Below are positions 44,831 to 57,733 of a stretch of 64,000 nucleotides of DNA, piece after piece; positions within the stretch are counted from its first letter, which is position 1; each line of letters opens with the position of its first letter. Both the position numbers and the translations under genes were made by a program. Source of the DNA: Parathalassolituus penaei (lineage in GTDB: Bacteria; Pseudomonadota; Gammaproteobacteria; Pseudomonadales; Oceanobacteraceae); the NCBI RefSeq assembly GCF_026626885.1, contig NZ_JAPNOA010000016.1, forward strand, positions 186,001-250,000. The letters are read 5' to 3'. The notes beneath the pieces were generated by a model. It saw nothing but the letters and a program-made list of their open reading frames with translations, did not search any database and was not told the origin of the DNA.

Positions 44831-44862
44831 CGCCCTGACTGTTAACAGTTGGGGCGTTTTTG
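44831..44862 (+). terminator. Intrinsic terminator after rpmA
   Basis: CGCCC..ACTGTTAACAGT..GGGGCG hairpin followed by TTTTTGTTTG; the centre is a perfect palindrome. Confidence 0.85.
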
Positions 44863-44898
44863 TTTGTTCAACAGAACCCGTATTTGAAACGGGTCTGA

Positions 44899-46116
<1,218 letters not shown>

Positions 46117-46176
46117 TCACGTCGACCTCCGGGACGGGGTTACCTGCGCCAGTTGGCGTGAGAAAAGGTGTCTGTA

Positions 46177-47325
46177 ATGGCAGTAGATGAGATGCAGCAG
46201 TATCAGGAAAGCCGTGAACGCCTGGCGAAGCAAAAGCGCTGGGTCATCAAGATTGGCAGCGCCTTGCTGACCAATGACGGTAAGGGGCTGAACCGTGAAG
46301 GTATGCAGTCCTGGGTTGATCAGATGGCCGAGCTGCAGAAGCTGGGTCACGAGATTATTCTGGTGTCGTCCGGTTCAGTGGCTGAGGGCATGAAGCGCCT
46401 TGGTCTCAAGAAGCGACCGGATGAGGTGCATCAACTGCAGGCTGCGGCTGCCGTCGGGCAGATGGGGCTGGTGCAGGCTTATGAAACCGCCTTTGGCAAA
46501 CATGAGCGTCTGACTGCCCAGGTACTGCTGACTCATGATGATCTCAGCAATCGTACTCGTTATCTGAATGCCCGCAGCACTCTGCGTACTCTGATGAGTA
46601 TGGGGGTGGTGCCGGTCATCAACGAAAACGACACTGTTGTTACCGATGAAATCTGCTTTGGGGATAACGATACTCTGGGGGCTCTGGTTGCCAACCTGGT
46701 CGAAGCCGATGTGTTGGTGATTCTGACTGACCAGCAAGGGTTGTTTACGGCTGATCCGCGCTCCAATCCGGATGCCCGTCTTGTTGTTGAGGGGCGTGCC
46801 TCTGATCCTGCTTACGCCGCGATGGCAGGCGGTGGTGGCATTCTCGGTCGTGGTGGCATGGTTACCAAGGTCCGCGCAGCAACACTGGCGGCCCGTTCCG
46901 GTGCTGATACCGTGATTGTCGGCGGTCGTATTGATCAGGTGCTGACTCGACTGCGAGCCGGTGAGTTGATTGGCACGCTGATGCTGGCCGACAAGGAGCC
47001 GGTAGCAGCCCGCAAGCAGTGGATTGCTGGCCATCTGCAGACTCGTGGTGATCTGATTCTGGACGATGGTGCGGTGCGCGCTTTGCGCGAAGGTCGTCGC
47101 AGTCTGCTGCCGATTGGTGTGGTGGCGGCCAATGGTCGTTTTGAGCGTGGCGAGGTGGTGGCCTGCAAAGACGAGCGTGGCGAGTTGGTGGCGAAAGGGC
47201 TGGTGAATTACAGTCGTACTGAAGCTGTCAAGATTCTCAAAACACCATCCAGTGGATTGGAACAGGCGCTTGGTTATGTTGCTGAGCCCGAGATGATCCA
47301 TCGCGATAATCTGGTGGTACTCTGA
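46177..47325 (+). CDS. proB: Glutamate 5-kinase
   Basis: 382 residues from the ATG at 46177 with AAAAGG upstream (GTG at 46168 is the alternative). Amino-acid kinase domain: [42 protein letters not shown] and GTGGM-equivalent [10 protein letters not shown]-terminal PUA domain (about 280-375). First step of proline synthesis, with feedback inhibition by proline. It follows obgE as in Pseudomonas. Confidence 0.96.
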   Translation: MAVDEMQQYQESRERLAKQKRWVIKIGSALLTNDGKGLNREGMQSWVDQMAELQKLGHEIILVSSGSVAEGMKRLGLKKRPDEVHQLQAAAAVGQMGLVQAYETAFGKHERLTAQVLLTHDDLSNRTRYLNARSTLRTLMSMGVVPVINENDTVVTDEICFGDNDTLGALVANLVEADVLVILTDQQGLFTADPRSNPDARLVVEGRASDPAYAAMAGGGGILGRGGMVTKVRAATLAARSGADTVIVGGRIDQVLTRLRAGELIGTLMLADKEPVAARKQWIAGHLQTRGDLILDDGAVRALREGRRSLLPIGVVAANGRFERGEVVACKDERGELVAKGLVNYSRTEAVKILKTPSSGLEQALGYVAEPEMIHRDNLVVL

Positions 47326-47356
47326 TACAGGATTGTCCGGTACTGGTGTGACATAA

Positions 47357-48268
<912 letters not shown>

Positions 48269-48319
48269 TTTTTAGCCGGTAATATCCTGCTTTGGGCCGG
48301 GCTTGCTGTAAAAACGGCA

Positions 48320-48348
48320 TTGACACTATCCGGTTTAGCTGGGAGAAT
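48320..48348 (+). promoter_or_regulatory. Candidate rpsT promoter
   Basis: Consensus -35 TTGACA, 17-bp spacer, weak -10 GAGAAT preceded by GG. It gives a leader of about 70 nt before rpsT. Confidence 0.5.
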
Positions 48349-48423
48349 ACCGGCCCTATTTAATAGCAGGCCCGAAATCTTTGGGCCCATATTCAAGTTG
48401 AACCCAAATTTGAGGAGCCGACT

Positions 48424-48690
48424 GTGGCAAATTCTGCTGGTTCTCGTAAACGCGCCCGTCAGGCTGTCAAGCGTCGTGCTCGTACTGTAGCTCTGCGTTC
48501 CATGGTGCGTACTTACATCAAGAAAGTGAACGCTGCTGTTTCTACTGGTAGTTACGAGCAGGCTCAGGCCGCGTTTATCAAAGCACAACCTTACATCGAC
48601 AAGATGGTTAACAAGGGTATCCTGCACAAGAACACTGCTGCACGTACCAAGAGCCGTCTGAACGCCAAGGTATTCGCTCTGAAGGGTTAA
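48424..48690 (+). CDS. rpsT: 30S ribosomal protein S20
   Basis: 88 residues beginning at GTG (48424) with GAGGAG seven bases upstream. Sequence ANSAGSRKRARQAVKRR...MVRTYIKKV...KNTAARTKSRLNAKV is typical. A non-ATG start is notable because E. coli rpsT uses UUG in its autoregulation. It is followed at once by an intrinsic terminator. Confidence 0.97.
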   Translation: MANSAGSRKRARQAVKRRARTVALRSMVRTYIKKVNAAVSTGSYEQAQAAFIKAQPYIDKMVNKGILHKNTAARTKSRLNAKVFALKG

Positions 48691-48705
48691 TTCCTTCTGA
48701 ACGAC

Positions 48706-48733
48706 AAAAAGCCCGCCTCTGGCGGGCTTTTTT
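48706..48733 (+). terminator. Intrinsic terminator after rpsT
   Basis: AAAAAGCCCGCC-TCT-GGCGGGCTTTTTT: 7-bp GC stem extended by A/T pairs. Confidence 0.93.
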
Positions 48734-48823
48734 GTATCCGCTGTTTTTGTGGCCGTAATTTTTGTCCCTGTTATGTTTGTTAACTGCCCGAACCAGAGGG
48801 TTCAGGGTTGCGGAGTCAGTAAG

Positions 48824-50395
48824 ATGTCTGATGCCGGTAGTGCCACCCCGGAGGGTGGAAAACCACGCAGCCTGCTGCGTTCGTCCTCGATTGTAGGTGT
48901 TCTCACCATGCTCAGCCGGGTGCTGGGTCTGGCGCGAGATATGGTGGTAGCCCAGTATTTTGGTTCCCATCTCGACCCGTTTCTGGTCGCTTTCAAAATT
49001 CCCAATTTTTTCCGCCGCCTGTTTGCGGAAGGTGCATTTTCGGTCGCATTTGTTCCGGTTCTGACCGAATACCGCACTCGTCGCAGTCTGCAGGAAGTGC
49101 AGCTGCTGGTATCCCGGGTATCCGGGGCGTTAGGTCTGGCACTGCTTCTGGTGACTGTGCTGGCCATTTTGTTTGCTGATTATCTGCCCTGGGTGTTTGC
49201 GCCGGGGTTCCAGAGTGATCCTGAAAAATTTGCCCTCACCGGTGATCTGTTACGCATTACGTTTCCATATCTGTTTTTTATTGCCCTGACAGCGTTTTCC
49301 GGTGGTGTGCTGAATTCTTATGGGCGCTTTGCGGTGCCGGCGTTTACCCCGGTATTGCTGAACGTCACCATGATTGCCACGACTCTCTGGGGCAGCGAGT
49401 GGTTTGAAGAGCCGTTGTATACCCTCGCCTGGGGCGTGTTTTTTGCCGGTCTGGTGCAGTGGTTGTTCCAGATGCCATTCCTGGCACGGATGCAGATGCT
49501 GGTGCGGCCAACCTTTGTGCGTAAAGACGAAGGTGTGCAGCGGATTATTGGTCTGATGATTCCTGCCCTGTTTGGTGTGTCGGTCAGTCAGATCAACCTG
49601 CTGCTGGATACGGTGCTGGCGTCGTTTCTGCAGAGTGGCAGTGTGTCATGGTTGTATTACGCCGATCGCCTGAACAACCTGCCGCTGGGGATTTTTGCCA
49701 TCGCGATTGGGGTGGTGATTCTGCCTGCGTTGTCGAGCCGTCATGCCAATGAAGAAAAGGACGGTTTTGATCGTACCCTCGATTGGGCAGTGCGGATGGT
49801 TATTCTGCTGGCGGTGCCGGCAGCGCTGGCCTTGACCGTGCTGGCGGGCCCTATGATGTCGACCCTGTTTTATCACGGTGAAATGACACCGAACGATATT
49901 ACCCAGATGACCAGTGCAACGCAGGCGTATGCCGTAGGTCTGCTGGCGTTTATGCTCATCAAGGTGCTTGCACCGGGGTTTTATGCCCGTCAGGACACCC
50001 GTACACCGGTGCGCATCGGTATTGTGGCTATGGTCGCCAACATGGTGCTGAACCTGATTCTGGTGTGGCCACTGGCGCATTCCGGGCTGGCGCTGGCGAC
50101 CTCGTTGTCGTCTTATCTGAATGCCCTGATGCTGTATCTGGCCTTGCGCAAGGCTGGTGTGATGTCGCCACAGCCGGGTTGGGGAGCATTTATGCTGAAG
50201 ATGCTGATAGCCAACGGCCTGATGATGTTGTTCCTGCTGGGGCTGATGGGATCATTCGAACAGTGGCTGGAGTGGTCTACGGCTGAACGCAGCTGGCGTC
50301 TGGCGGGGCTTGTGTGCGGTGGTGGTGCGGTTTATCTGGTCGTGCTGCTGGTTGCAGGACTGCGTCCTCGTCACCTGCGCGGGGCCAGTTTCTGA
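48824..50395 (+). CDS. murJ: Lipid II flippase MurJ (MviN)
   Basis: 523 residues from the ATG at 48824 (an earlier in-frame start at 48749 overlaps the terminator and lacks support). MOP-family transporter with about 14 membrane segments; early motifs VLGLARDMVVAQYFG and FKIPNFFRRLFAEGAFS, later YYADRLNNLPLGIFAIAIG. Moves lipid II across the inner membrane for peptidoglycan synthesis. Same position as Pseudomonas murJ. Confidence 0.96.
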   Translation: MSDAGSATPEGGKPRSLLRSSSIVGVLTMLSRVLGLARDMVVAQYFGSHLDPFLVAFKIPNFFRRLFAEGAFSVAFVPVLTEYRTRRSLQEVQLLVSRVSGALGLALLLVTVLAILFADYLPWVFAPGFQSDPEKFALTGDLLRITFPYLFFIALTAFSGGVLNSYGRFAVPAFTPVLLNVTMIATTLWGSEWFEEPLYTLAWGVFFAGLVQWLFQMPFLARMQMLVRPTFVRKDEGVQRIIGLMIPALFGVSVSQINLLLDTVLASFLQSGSVSWLYYADRLNNLPLGIFAIAIGVVILPALSSRHANEEKDGFDRTLDWAVRMVILLAVPAALALTVLAGPMMSTLFYHGEMTPNDITQMTSATQAYAVGLLAFMLIKVLAPGFYARQDTRTPVRIGIVAMVANMVLNLILVWPLAHSGLALATSLSSYLNALMLYLALRKAGVMSPQPGWGAFMLKMLIANGLMMLFLLGLMGSFEQWLEWSTAERSWRLAGLVCGGGAVYLVVLLVAGLRPRHLRGASF

Positions 50396-50520
50396 TCAAA
50401 AACGGGTGAATGGCGCAGGCTGTTGACCCGTAAAAGCCTAATTGCTGTTCGTTGGGGAGGGGGTTGGCTATAATCCGGCCCTTTGTGTTGTCCCTGAGTT
50501 TTTGAGGTAGTACCGGCCCA

Positions 50521-51483
50521 ATGCGTTTGCTGCGCGGTTTACACAATATTCCTGATCCGTTCCCTGGCTGTGCGGCAACCATCGGCAATTTTGATGGTTT
50601 GCATCGCGGCCATCAGGCGCTTTTGTCGGCTTTGCATACGGTTGCGGATCAGCACGGTGTGCCAACGCTGGTACTGCTCTTTGAGCCACAGCCGAAAGAG
50701 TATTTTGCACCGGACAAGGCGCCAGCCCGGTTGGCGAGTTTGCGCGAGAAACTGCAGGATCTGAACGCCGATCACGTGGATTACGTCTTGTGTCTGCCGT
50801 TTAACCATGCGCTGCGCAGTATGTCGGCGGATGCTTTTATCGAAGACATCCTGGTCAAGACCCTGAAAATCCGTCACCTGATTGTGGGAGATGATTTCCG
50901 TTTTGGCTGCGACCGCAAGGGCGATTACCAGGCGCTGGCCAGCGCCGGTGAGCAAGCCGGTTTTGATGTGCAGGACTCCTCGACCTTTCTGGTTGCGGGG
51001 GAGCGCGTCAGCAGCACCCGTGTGCGCGCTGAACTGGCTGGCCATAACCTGCAAGGTGCTGCCGACTTGCTGGGACGTCCGTACTCTATGTCCGGGCGGG
51101 TTGCCCATGGCCGCGAGCTGGGGCGCACCATTGATACGCCAACCGCCAACGTGCTGATTCGTCGCAAGCAGTTGCCGATTCGCGGTGTTTTTGCGGTTCG
51201 GGTGCGTCATCAGGAAACCGGTGATATCTGGCAAGGTGTTGCCAATGCCGGTTACAAGCCCAGTATTACCAAAATTCCGGAGCCGTCTCTGGAAGTGCAT
51301 GTGTTTGATTTCAACGGGAATCTGTACGGTCAGCATCTGACGGTAGAGTTCCTGTTCCGTATTCGTGGCGAGCAGGCCTTTGCCAGCCTCGATCACTTGC
51401 GGGCCGCCATTGCTGCTGACAAGCAGGCTGCCCGTGATTATTTTGCCGCTCTGGCCGGGCAGTCGCCTGCCGCCAGCTCTTGA
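50521..51483 (+). CDS. ribF: Bifunctional riboflavin kinase / FAD synthetase
   Basis: 320 residues. FAD synthetase half has GNFDGLHRGHQALL and the SSTRVR loop; riboflavin kinase half has GRELGRTIDTPTANV and NAGYKPSI. Makes FMN and FAD. I looked for an FMN riboswitch in the 125-bp upstream gap and saw none. ileS follows after 30 bp. Confidence 0.97.
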   Translation: MRLLRGLHNIPDPFPGCAATIGNFDGLHRGHQALLSALHTVADQHGVPTLVLLFEPQPKEYFAPDKAPARLASLREKLQDLNADHVDYVLCLPFNHALRSMSADAFIEDILVKTLKIRHLIVGDDFRFGCDRKGDYQALASAGEQAGFDVQDSSTFLVAGERVSSTRVRAELAGHNLQGAADLLGRPYSMSGRVAHGRELGRTIDTPTANVLIRRKQLPIRGVFAVRVRHQETGDIWQGVANAGYKPSITKIPEPSLEVHVFDFNGNLYGQHLTVEFLFRIRGEQAFASLDHLRAAIAADKQAARDYFAALAGQSPAASS

Positions 51484-51513
51484 CCGTTTTGAACTTCAGG
51501 AAATTGACTTGTC

Positions 51514-54411
51514 ATGAACGATAAAGTGGACAGCCAGTACAAACCGACACTGAATCTGCCGGATACCGAATTCCCGATGCGTGGCAACCTGTCCCAGCGC
51601 GAACCAGAAATGCTGGCTCGTTGGGAAGAAATGGGCCTGTACCAGAAAATTCGTAACGCCCGCGCTGGTCGTGACAAGTTTGTGCTGCACGATGGCCCTC
51701 CATACGCCAACGGCAACATTCACATCGGTCATGCCGTTAACAAGATCCTGAAAGACGTGATCATCAAGTCCCGTACCCTGAGTGGCTTTGATGCCCCGTA
51801 CGTACCGGGCTGGGACTGTCACGGTCTGCCAATCGAATTGAAGGTGGAAGAGCTGGTTGGTAAAGCCGGTCAGAAAGTAACCGCCTCAGAATTCCGCAAG
51901 CACTGCCGCGAATACGCCCTCAAGCAGGTTGACGGTCAGCGCAAGGACTTCAAACGCCTGATGGTGCTGGGTGACTGGGAAAAGCCTTACCTGACCATGG
52001 ATTTCAAAACCGAGGCGGACATCATCCGTACCCTCGGCAAGATCATCGACAAGGGCCACCTGCACAAGGGCTTCAAGCCGGTGAACTGGTGTCCTGACTG
52101 TGCGTCTGCCCTGGCTGAAGCTGAGGTTGAATACCAGGACAAGAAATCCATCGCGATTGACGTGAAGTTCCCGTTCGCCAATTCGGCCGCACTGCTGGCG
52201 GCATTTGGTGTGCAGAACGACTCTCTGGCCGACAAGCCGGTCAGCATTGTGATCTGGACCACCACCCCATGGACTCTGCCGTCCAACGAAGCGGTATCCG
52301 TACATCCAACGCTGGAATACTCGCTGGTTCTGCTGAAAGAGCAGGGCGAGATGCTGGTTCTGGCGGATGCTCTGGTGCAGGACGCCATGAAACGTTACGG
52401 CATTGGCGCTGACGGTTTCGAAGTTCTGGCTAATGCTCGTGGTGAAGTATTCGGCCAACTGCCGGGTCAGGAAGAAGCACCATTTGTTGTGCATCACCCG
52501 TTTATGCCAGCAACCGATGCGCACACCAAAACCGTTCCGGTGATCACTGGCGAACACGTGACCGCGGATTCCGGTACTGGTGCTGTTCACACCGCGCCAA
52601 TGCACGGTGTTGACGACTATAACGTGTCGGCCATTTACGGTGTGCGTTCCGCTGAAATGCTGGTGGATGGCAACGGTAACTTCATCAGCAATCCAGCACT
52701 GGATGCTCTGGAGTTGAGTGGCCTGAGCACGGCCGACAAGGGCAACTTCAAGGTTCTGGGTCTGCTGGCGGAAAAAGGCGCACTGCTGAAAAAAGCCAAC
52801 ATCACCCACAGCTACCCACACTGCTGGCGCCACAAGAGCCCGATTATCTTCCGTGCGACTCCGCAGTGGTTTATCTCCATGAACCAGGCGGGTCTGCTGG
52901 AACAGGCCATGCACGAAGTGCAAAACACCGTGGAATGGCGTCCGGGCTGGGGCAAGGCACGTATTGAAGGCATGATGAACGATCGTCCTGACTGGTGTAT
53001 TTCCCGTCAGCGTACCTGGGGTGTGCCAATCGCCCTGTTCGTACACAAGGACTCCAGCGAGCTGCACCCACGCTCTGCCGAGCTGATCGAACAGGTTGCT
53101 CTGAAAGTTGAAGAGAAGGGCATTGATGCCTGGTTTGACCTGGAAGCCGTTGAGTTGCTGGGTGACGAAGCCGCTGACTACGTAAAAGTGACCGACACCC
53201 TCGACGTCTGGTTCGACTCCGGTGTTACCCACACCGCTGTGTGCAAGGCGCGCGAAGAACTGACCTTCCCGGCTGACATGTACCTGGAAGGTTCTGACCA
53301 GCACCGCGGCTGGTTCCAGAGCTCTCTGCTGACCAGTGTGGCGGCGTATGGCCATGCGCCGTACAAAACCGTTCTGACTCACGGTTTCACCGTGGATGGT
53401 CAGGGCCGCAAGATGTCTAAGTCGCTGGGCAACACCGTAGAGCCACAGAAAGTTCTGAACAGCCTGGGTGGTGACATTCTGCGCTGGTGGGTAGCGGATA
53501 CCGACTACAGCGGTGAAATGACGGTTTCTGACGAGATCCTGAAGCGTAATGCCGATGCCTACCGTCGTGTCCGTAACACCTGTCGTTTCCTGCTGGCCAA
53601 CATCAACGGCTTTAACCCGGTAACTGATCTGGTAGCGGGTGAAGACCTGTTGCCGCTGGATGCCTGGATGGTGGATTACACCCGTCAGCTGCAGGACAAG
53701 GTCAAGGCCTTCTACCTGGATTACGACTTCAAGGGCCTGACCAAGACCCTGATGAACTTCTGTGTATCCGAGCTGGGTGGTTTCTACCTCGACGTGATCA
53801 AGGATCGTCAGTACACCTGCAAGCGTGATGGTCTGCCACGTCGCAGCGCCCAGACTGCGCTGTTCCACGTACTGGAAGCCATGGCGCGCTGGATTGCACC
53901 AGTACTGTCGTTCACTGCCGAAGAAATCTGGGACAACCTGCCAGGTGAGCGTGAAGAGTCGGTATTCCTGGCGGAATGGTACGAAGCCTTCCCGACACTG
54001 GCTGTAACCGGTTTCGACGACGCTTACTGGCAGAACATTCTGCAGGTAAAAGAAGCGGTTAACGGCGAGCTGGAAAAAGCCCGTGTGAACAAGAGCATCG
54101 GTGCCAGTCTGGAAGCCGAGGTGGTTCTGTATGCCGAGCCTGAACAGCAAGCTGCGCTGGCAAAACTGGGCAACGAACTGCGCTTTGTGCTGATGACTTC
54201 TGCCGCAACCGTACAGCCGTTCGATGCAGAAGCCGGTCAGGCATCTGAGCTGAAGGGCCTGCGTGTTGGTGTTCTGCCAACGACTCACGACAAGTGTGAG
54301 CGCTGCTGGCACCACAGCGCGGATGTTGGCCTGAATGCCCAGCACCCAACCCTGTGTGGTCGTTGCGTTGAGAACGTTGAAGGAGATGGCGAAGTTCGTC
54401 ATTACGCATAA
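51514..54411 (+). CDS. ileS: Isoleucyl-tRNA synthetase
   Basis: 965 residues, class I synthetase: HIGH at 70-73 ([14 protein letters not shown]), editing domain with [13 protein letters not shown] and [20 protein letters not shown] near 633 ([10 protein letters not shown]), C-terminal zinc site CERCWHH...LCGRC. This is the IleS1 type with the zinc finger. An 875-codon antisense open frame is a shadow. Followed by lspA after 2 bp. Confidence 0.98.
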   Translation: MNDKVDSQYKPTLNLPDTEFPMRGNLSQREPEMLARWEEMGLYQKIRNARAGRDKFVLHDGPPYANGNIHIGHAVNKILKDVIIKSRTLSGFDAPYVPGWDCHGLPIELKVEELVGKAGQKVTASEFRKHCREYALKQVDGQRKDFKRLMVLGDWEKPYLTMDFKTEADIIRTLGKIIDKGHLHKGFKPVNWCPDCASALAEAEVEYQDKKSIAIDVKFPFANSAALLAAFGVQNDSLADKPVSIVIWTTTPWTLPSNEAVSVHPTLEYSLVLLKEQGEMLVLADALVQDAMKRYGIGADGFEVLANARGEVFGQLPGQEEAPFVVHHPFMPATDAHTKTVPVITGEHVTADSGTGAVHTAPMHGVDDYNVSAIYGVRSAEMLVDGNGNFISNPALDALELSGLSTADKGNFKVLGLLAEKGALLKKANITHSYPHCWRHKSPIIFRATPQWFISMNQAGLLEQAMHEVQNTVEWRPGWGKARIEGMMNDRPDWCISRQRTWGVPIALFVHKDSSELHPRSAELIEQVALKVEEKGIDAWFDLEAVELLGDEAADYVKVTDTLDVWFDSGVTHTAVCKAREELTFPADMYLEGSDQHRGWFQSSLLTSVAAYGHAPYKTVLTHGFTVDGQGRKMSKSLGNTVEPQKVLNSLGGDILRWWVADTDYSGEMTVSDEILKRNADAYRRVRNTCRFLLANINGFNPVTDLVAGEDLLPLDAWMVDYTRQLQDKVKAFYLDYDFKGLTKTLMNFCVSELGGFYLDVIKDRQYTCKRDGLPRRSAQTALFHVLEAMARWIAPVLSFTAEEIWDNLPGEREESVFLAEWYEAFPTLAVTGFDDAYWQNILQVKEAVNGELEKARVNKSIGASLEAEVVLYAEPEQQAALAKLGNELRFVLMTSAATVQPFDAEAGQASELKGLRVGVLPTTHDKCERCWHHSADVGLNAQHPTLCGRCVENVEGDGEVRHYA

Positions 54412-54413
54412 GT

Positions 54414-54938
54414 ATGCAAAGCAAAGACACTGCCATCCGCTGGATGTGGTTGGCCATACTGGTACTGGTTCTGGACCAGGTAACCAAACAACTGGCGGAG
54501 CACCTGCTGGCATATGCCCAGCCGGTGCCGTTGTTGCCGGTGCTGGATTTCACCCTGTTGTACAACCCGGGTGCGGCATTCAGCTTCCTGGCCGACGAAT
54601 CCGGTTGGCAGCGCTGGTTTTTCACCCTGATTGCGGTGGGTGTCAGTGTCATGTTGTCGATCTGGCTGGCACGTTTGCCACGCCAGCAGCGCTGGCTTGC
54701 TTGCTCATTGGCGCTGATTCTGGGTGGTGCGGTTGGTAATCTTGTTGACCGCATGCTGTTTGGCCATGTGATCGACTTTATTTCCGTGCACTGGGACGAT
54801 GCCTATTTCCCGGCGTTTAACATTGCAGACTCGGCGATTACCGTCGGTGCCATCATGATGGCTCTGGACGTGATTCGTGACAGTTTTGCTCCTGCGGCCG
54901 ATTCGTCGGTGGCAGGAAAACCGGATAACAATGCCTGA
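54414..54938 (+). CDS. lspA: Lipoprotein signal peptidase (SPase II)
   Basis: 174 residues with four membrane helices. The catalytic aspartates are Asp112 in GNLVDRM and Asp139 in FNIADS; YNPGAAFSFL is the conserved substrate-site loop. Cleaves prolipoprotein signal peptides. In the run ileS-lspA-fkpB-ispH. Confidence 0.96.
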   Translation: MQSKDTAIRWMWLAILVLVLDQVTKQLAEHLLAYAQPVPLLPVLDFTLLYNPGAAFSFLADESGWQRWFFTLIAVGVSVMLSIWLARLPRQQRWLACSLALILGGAVGNLVDRMLFGHVIDFISVHWDDAYFPAFNIADSAITVGAIMMALDVIRDSFAPAADSSVAGKPDNNA

Positions 54939-54948
54939 GAGGTGAGAA

Positions 54949-55389
54949 ATGACCGCAGAAATTCGTAATGGCAGCCAGGTGCGTTTCCATTTTGCGCTGA
55001 AGCTGACCGATGGTCAGATCATTGATTCCACGTTTGAAAGTGAACCGGCCGCCATGACCGTGGGTGATGGTAATCTGCCGGAAAACTTCGAATCCTGTCT
55101 GCATGGTTTGAGTGCTGGCGCTCATGAAACCTTCAGCGTGCCACCGGAACAGGCGTTTGGTCAGCACAATCCGAACAACGTACAACGTATGAAACGTTCC
55201 GATTTTGCTGCGGATATGCCAATTGCTCCCGGTCTGGTGGTGTCGTTTGCGGATGCCCAGAATACCGAACTGCCAGGTGTGATTGCCGGCGTTGATGGCA
55301 ACTGGGTAGAAGTGGATTTCAACCATCCACTGGCTGGCAAAACCCTGCAATTTGAAGTGCAGATCCTCGAGGTTGTGAATGCAGATTAA
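54949..55389 (+). CDS. fkpB: FKBP-type peptidyl-prolyl isomerase (FkpB/SlpA)
   Basis: 146 residues. SlyD-like FKBP fold: [13 protein letters not shown], then an inserted flap domain (about 70-130, [16 protein letters not shown]) and a C-terminal return to the FKBP core ([17 protein letters not shown]). No His-rich metal tail, which separates it from SlyD. Ribosome site GAGG. Its last codons overlap ispH by 11 bp. Confidence 0.94.
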   Translation: MTAEIRNGSQVRFHFALKLTDGQIIDSTFESEPAAMTVGDGNLPENFESCLHGLSAGAHETFSVPPEQAFGQHNPNNVQRMKRSDFAADMPIAPGLVVSFADAQNTELPGVIAGVDGNWVEVDFNHPLAGKTLQFEVQILEVVNAD

Positions 55390-56326
55390 GCTCGCCAACC
55401 CGCGTGGTTTCTGTGCCGGTGTTGATCGTGCCATCGACATCGTTAACCGTGCCCTCGACCTGTTTGAGCCGCCGATTTATGTGCGTCATGAAGTGGTGCA
55501 CAACAAGTTTGTGGTGAACGGCCTGCGTGAGCGTGGTGCGTTGTTTGTTGATGAACTCGACGAAGTGCCAGATAACAGCATCGTGATTTTTTCTGCGCAT
55601 GGTGTCTCCCAGGCAGTGCGGAAGAATGCAACAGACCGTGGTCTGCGTGTATTTGACGCAACCTGCCCGCTGGTTACCAAGGTTCACCTCGAAGTGGCCC
55701 GTTACAGTGCCGATGGCAGCGAATGTATCCTGATTGGTCACAAGGGCCATCCGGAAGTGGAAGGCACCATGGGGCAGTATGATCACTCCCGTGGTGGCGA
55801 TATCTATCTGGTGGAAAACGAAGCTGATGTGGAGCGTCTGCAAGTACGTGATGAATCCCGTCTGTCTTATGTGACCCAGACTACTCTGTCGATGGACGAT
55901 ACTGCACGGGTGATCGATGCTCTGCGCAAGAAGTTTGTGCAGATTCAGGGCCCGCGTAAGGACGACATCTGTTATGCCACCCAGAACCGTCAGGACGCCG
56001 TCAAACGTCTGGCATCCGAATGTCAGGTACTGATGGTGGTGGGTTCGCCAAACAGCTCCAACTCCAATCGCCTGCGTGAACTGGGTGAGCGTATGGGAGC
56101 CAAGGCTTACCTGATCGACAACGCCAGTGAAATCCAGCCGGAATGGGTTCACGGGATCGAGGCCGTTGGGGTTACCGCGGGTGCTTCTGCTCCGGAAGTG
56201 CTGGTGCGGGAAGTGATCAGCAAACTACGTGATCTTGGTGGTGAGGCGCCGGAAGAAATCGCTGGTACAGAAGAGAACGTGGTGTTCACGTTGCCGAAGG
56301 AGCTGCGAATGGTCGACGTTGGCTGA
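55379..56326 (+). CDS. ispH: 4-hydroxy-3-methylbut-2-enyl diphosphate reductase
   Basis: 315 residues. The Fe-S cluster cysteines are C12 (RGFCAGVD), C96 ([11 protein letters not shown]) and C198 ([10 protein letters not shown]), the E. coli spacing; active-site HGV and [10 protein letters not shown] are present. Last enzyme of the MEP isoprenoid pathway. It starts inside fkpB. Confidence 0.97.
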   Translation: MQIKLANPRGFCAGVDRAIDIVNRALDLFEPPIYVRHEVVHNKFVVNGLRERGALFVDELDEVPDNSIVIFSAHGVSQAVRKNATDRGLRVFDATCPLVTKVHLEVARYSADGSECILIGHKGHPEVEGTMGQYDHSRGGDIYLVENEADVERLQVRDESRLSYVTQTTLSMDDTARVIDALRKKFVQIQGPRKDDICYATQNRQDAVKRLASECQVLMVVGSPNSSNSNRLRELGERMGAKAYLIDNASEIQPEWVHGIEAVGVTAGASAPEVLVREVISKLRDLGGEAPEEIAGTEENVVFTLPKELRMVDVG

Positions 56327-56349
56327 TCGCCAGCTTCGATAATTTGCTC

Positions 56350-56379
56350 ATAAAAAAGCGCCTTCGGGCGCTTTTTTAT
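56350..56379. terminator. Bidirectional terminator between ispH and pilE
   Basis: ATAAAAAAGCGCC-TTCG-GGCGCTTTTTTAT, near-perfect hairpin with A and T runs on both sides; it serves ispH (plus) and the minor pilin operon (minus). Confidence 0.93.
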
Positions 56380-56403
56380 GAGGCTGGATCTGGCCAGGAC
56401 AAA

Positions 56404-56853
56404 TTACCAGCTCACCTCTGTGGTGTCAGGCAATACCCGTACGGCACGCCCCAGGGTATTGGCTATCAGGTTACCGTCATTCACCTGGCTGCCCTGGGCT
56501 TTGGCTTCAACCTCTACGCATTGGGTCAGGGTCATACCGGTGCAAGCACGTGCCACGATGTGATAACGGCCATCATCGGTGGTGACATAAGCCGATGAAC
56601 CTGAGCCGGTTACGGTCATACCGAGTTTGGCCAGTTCATTGGTATAAGTGACGTTATCGGCGTAATAACGTTCCTCTCCGTTCAGAATGCTGCTGATTGC
56701 TCCAACCGCGTCGGTGCGATGTCCCTTGCGAACCTGATTCTGGTAAGACGGCACTACCACGGCCGTGAGAATGGCGATCACCACCAGAGTGATCATGAGT
56801 TCTACCAGAGTGAAACCGGCCGCCAGTCGATGTGTGTTAAAGCGAATTGTCAT
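56404..56853 (-). CDS. pilE: Type IV minor pilin PilE
   Basis: 149 residues. Prepilin leader then AGFTLVELMITLVVIAILTAVVVPSYQN with Glu5 after the PilD cleavage site; a C-terminal Cys pair (ARACTGMTLTQC). One of the minor pilins that prime pilus assembly with PilY1. Last gene of the cluster, 19 bp after pilW. Confidence 0.92.
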   Translation of the reverse strand: MTIRFNTHRLAAGFTLVELMITLVVIAILTAVVVPSYQNQVRKGHRTDAVGAISSILNGEERYYADNVTYTNELAKLGMTVTGSGSSAYVTTDDGRYHIVARACTGMTLTQCVEVEAKAQGSQVNDGNLIANTLGRAVRVLPDTTEVSW

Positions 56854-56872
56854 CTCGAACTCTCTTAAAGAC

Positions 56873-57733
56873 TCAGAAGTTGGCGAGTGCCACTGTGGTG
56901 GTCATGATCTGACGGGCAACACCATCGGTGAAGGTATAAGGCGCTGCATCCAGCAGTACGTAGCTGCGTTGCTCTTCACCACTGGCGTTTTCGGCCCATG
57001 ATCGGGTCAAAACACTTATCCGAACAGCCGAGACATTAGACATGTCCGATATGTCACTGGCACGCACATACCGTGTAATGGCACGGTTATCACTGCTGCT
57101 TCCCTCAGCATAGAGAATCTGTAGCCCTTCAACGCCGGATGCGATGGTCTGGGCTGGCGCCACGATTACACCGCTGTCGTCGTAGGTAACACAGCGCAAT
57201 ACATCGTCGTAGGCATCACCATCGTTGCCATTGTCACGTACTACCCAGTAGACATCGGTAAGAACGGTTTCATCATTAGTCAGTGCCGCGTTGGTGCTGA
57301 GGTCTACGCCGGTGCAATCCTGGCCATCACGTGCGTTACCACTGCTGGTGGAGTAGGTCCGCTGCAAGGCCAGACGATCGCTATTAGCGGCGTCATCGCT
57401 GTTGAAAGAACAGTTGCCTCCGACCGCAGGAGGCATGGCAGAGCCGGCCGCACAAGCTGATGCAAATGGCTGCACACGGTCGGCGCTGATATTGCTGTTG
57501 TAACCGGCTCGTCGGGCTTCGGTATGCAACCAGCTCAGTACAAAACGACCAGACTCCTGCGCCTGTGCTTGTCCATTGGAACGCGAGGCGGTCTGACTGC
57601 TGGTCATCATGATCGACATGGCGAAATAACTGATCACCAGAGCCAGTACTCCGGCGATCATTAATTCGACAAGGGTGATACCGCGTTGTTGTTGCAGACC
57701 ACGCGACAGCAGGGGGCGTTGACGCTGAATCAT
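56873..57733 (-). CDS. pilW: Type IV minor pilin PilW
   Basis: 286 residues, the size of PilW (larger than the other minor pilins). Prepilin motif RGITLVELMIAGVLALVISYF after 17 residues; the globular part has Cys in FASACAAG, GNCSF, DCTG and LRCVTY. Its start overlaps the pilV stop by four bases. Confidence 0.92.
   Translation of the reverse strand: MIQRQRPLLSRGLQQQRGITLVELMIAGVLALVISYFAMSIMMTSSQTASRSNGQAQAQESGRFVLSWLHTEARRAGYNSNISADRVQPFASACAAGSAMPPAVGGNCSFNSDDAANSDRLALQRTYSTSSGNARDGQDCTGVDLSTNAALTNDETVLTDVYWVVRDNGNDGDAYDDVLRCVTYDDSGVIVAPAQTIASGVEGLQILYAEGSSSDNRAITRYVRASDISDMSNVSAVRISVLTRSWAENASGEEQRSYVLLDAAPYTFTDGVARQIMTTTVALANF

Noticed and set aside
48749-48823. Earlier start for murJ
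   Set aside because: It begins just after the rpsT terminator and lacks a ribosome site; the ATG at 48824 has GGAG upstream and the expected N-terminus.
50396-50520. FMN riboswitch upstream of ribF
   Set aside because: The gap is only 125 bp and I found none of the conserved RFN elements.
51886-54513. 875-codon open frame antisense to ileS
   Set aside because: A long shadow frame caused by codon bias; ileS on the other strand has complete family motifs.
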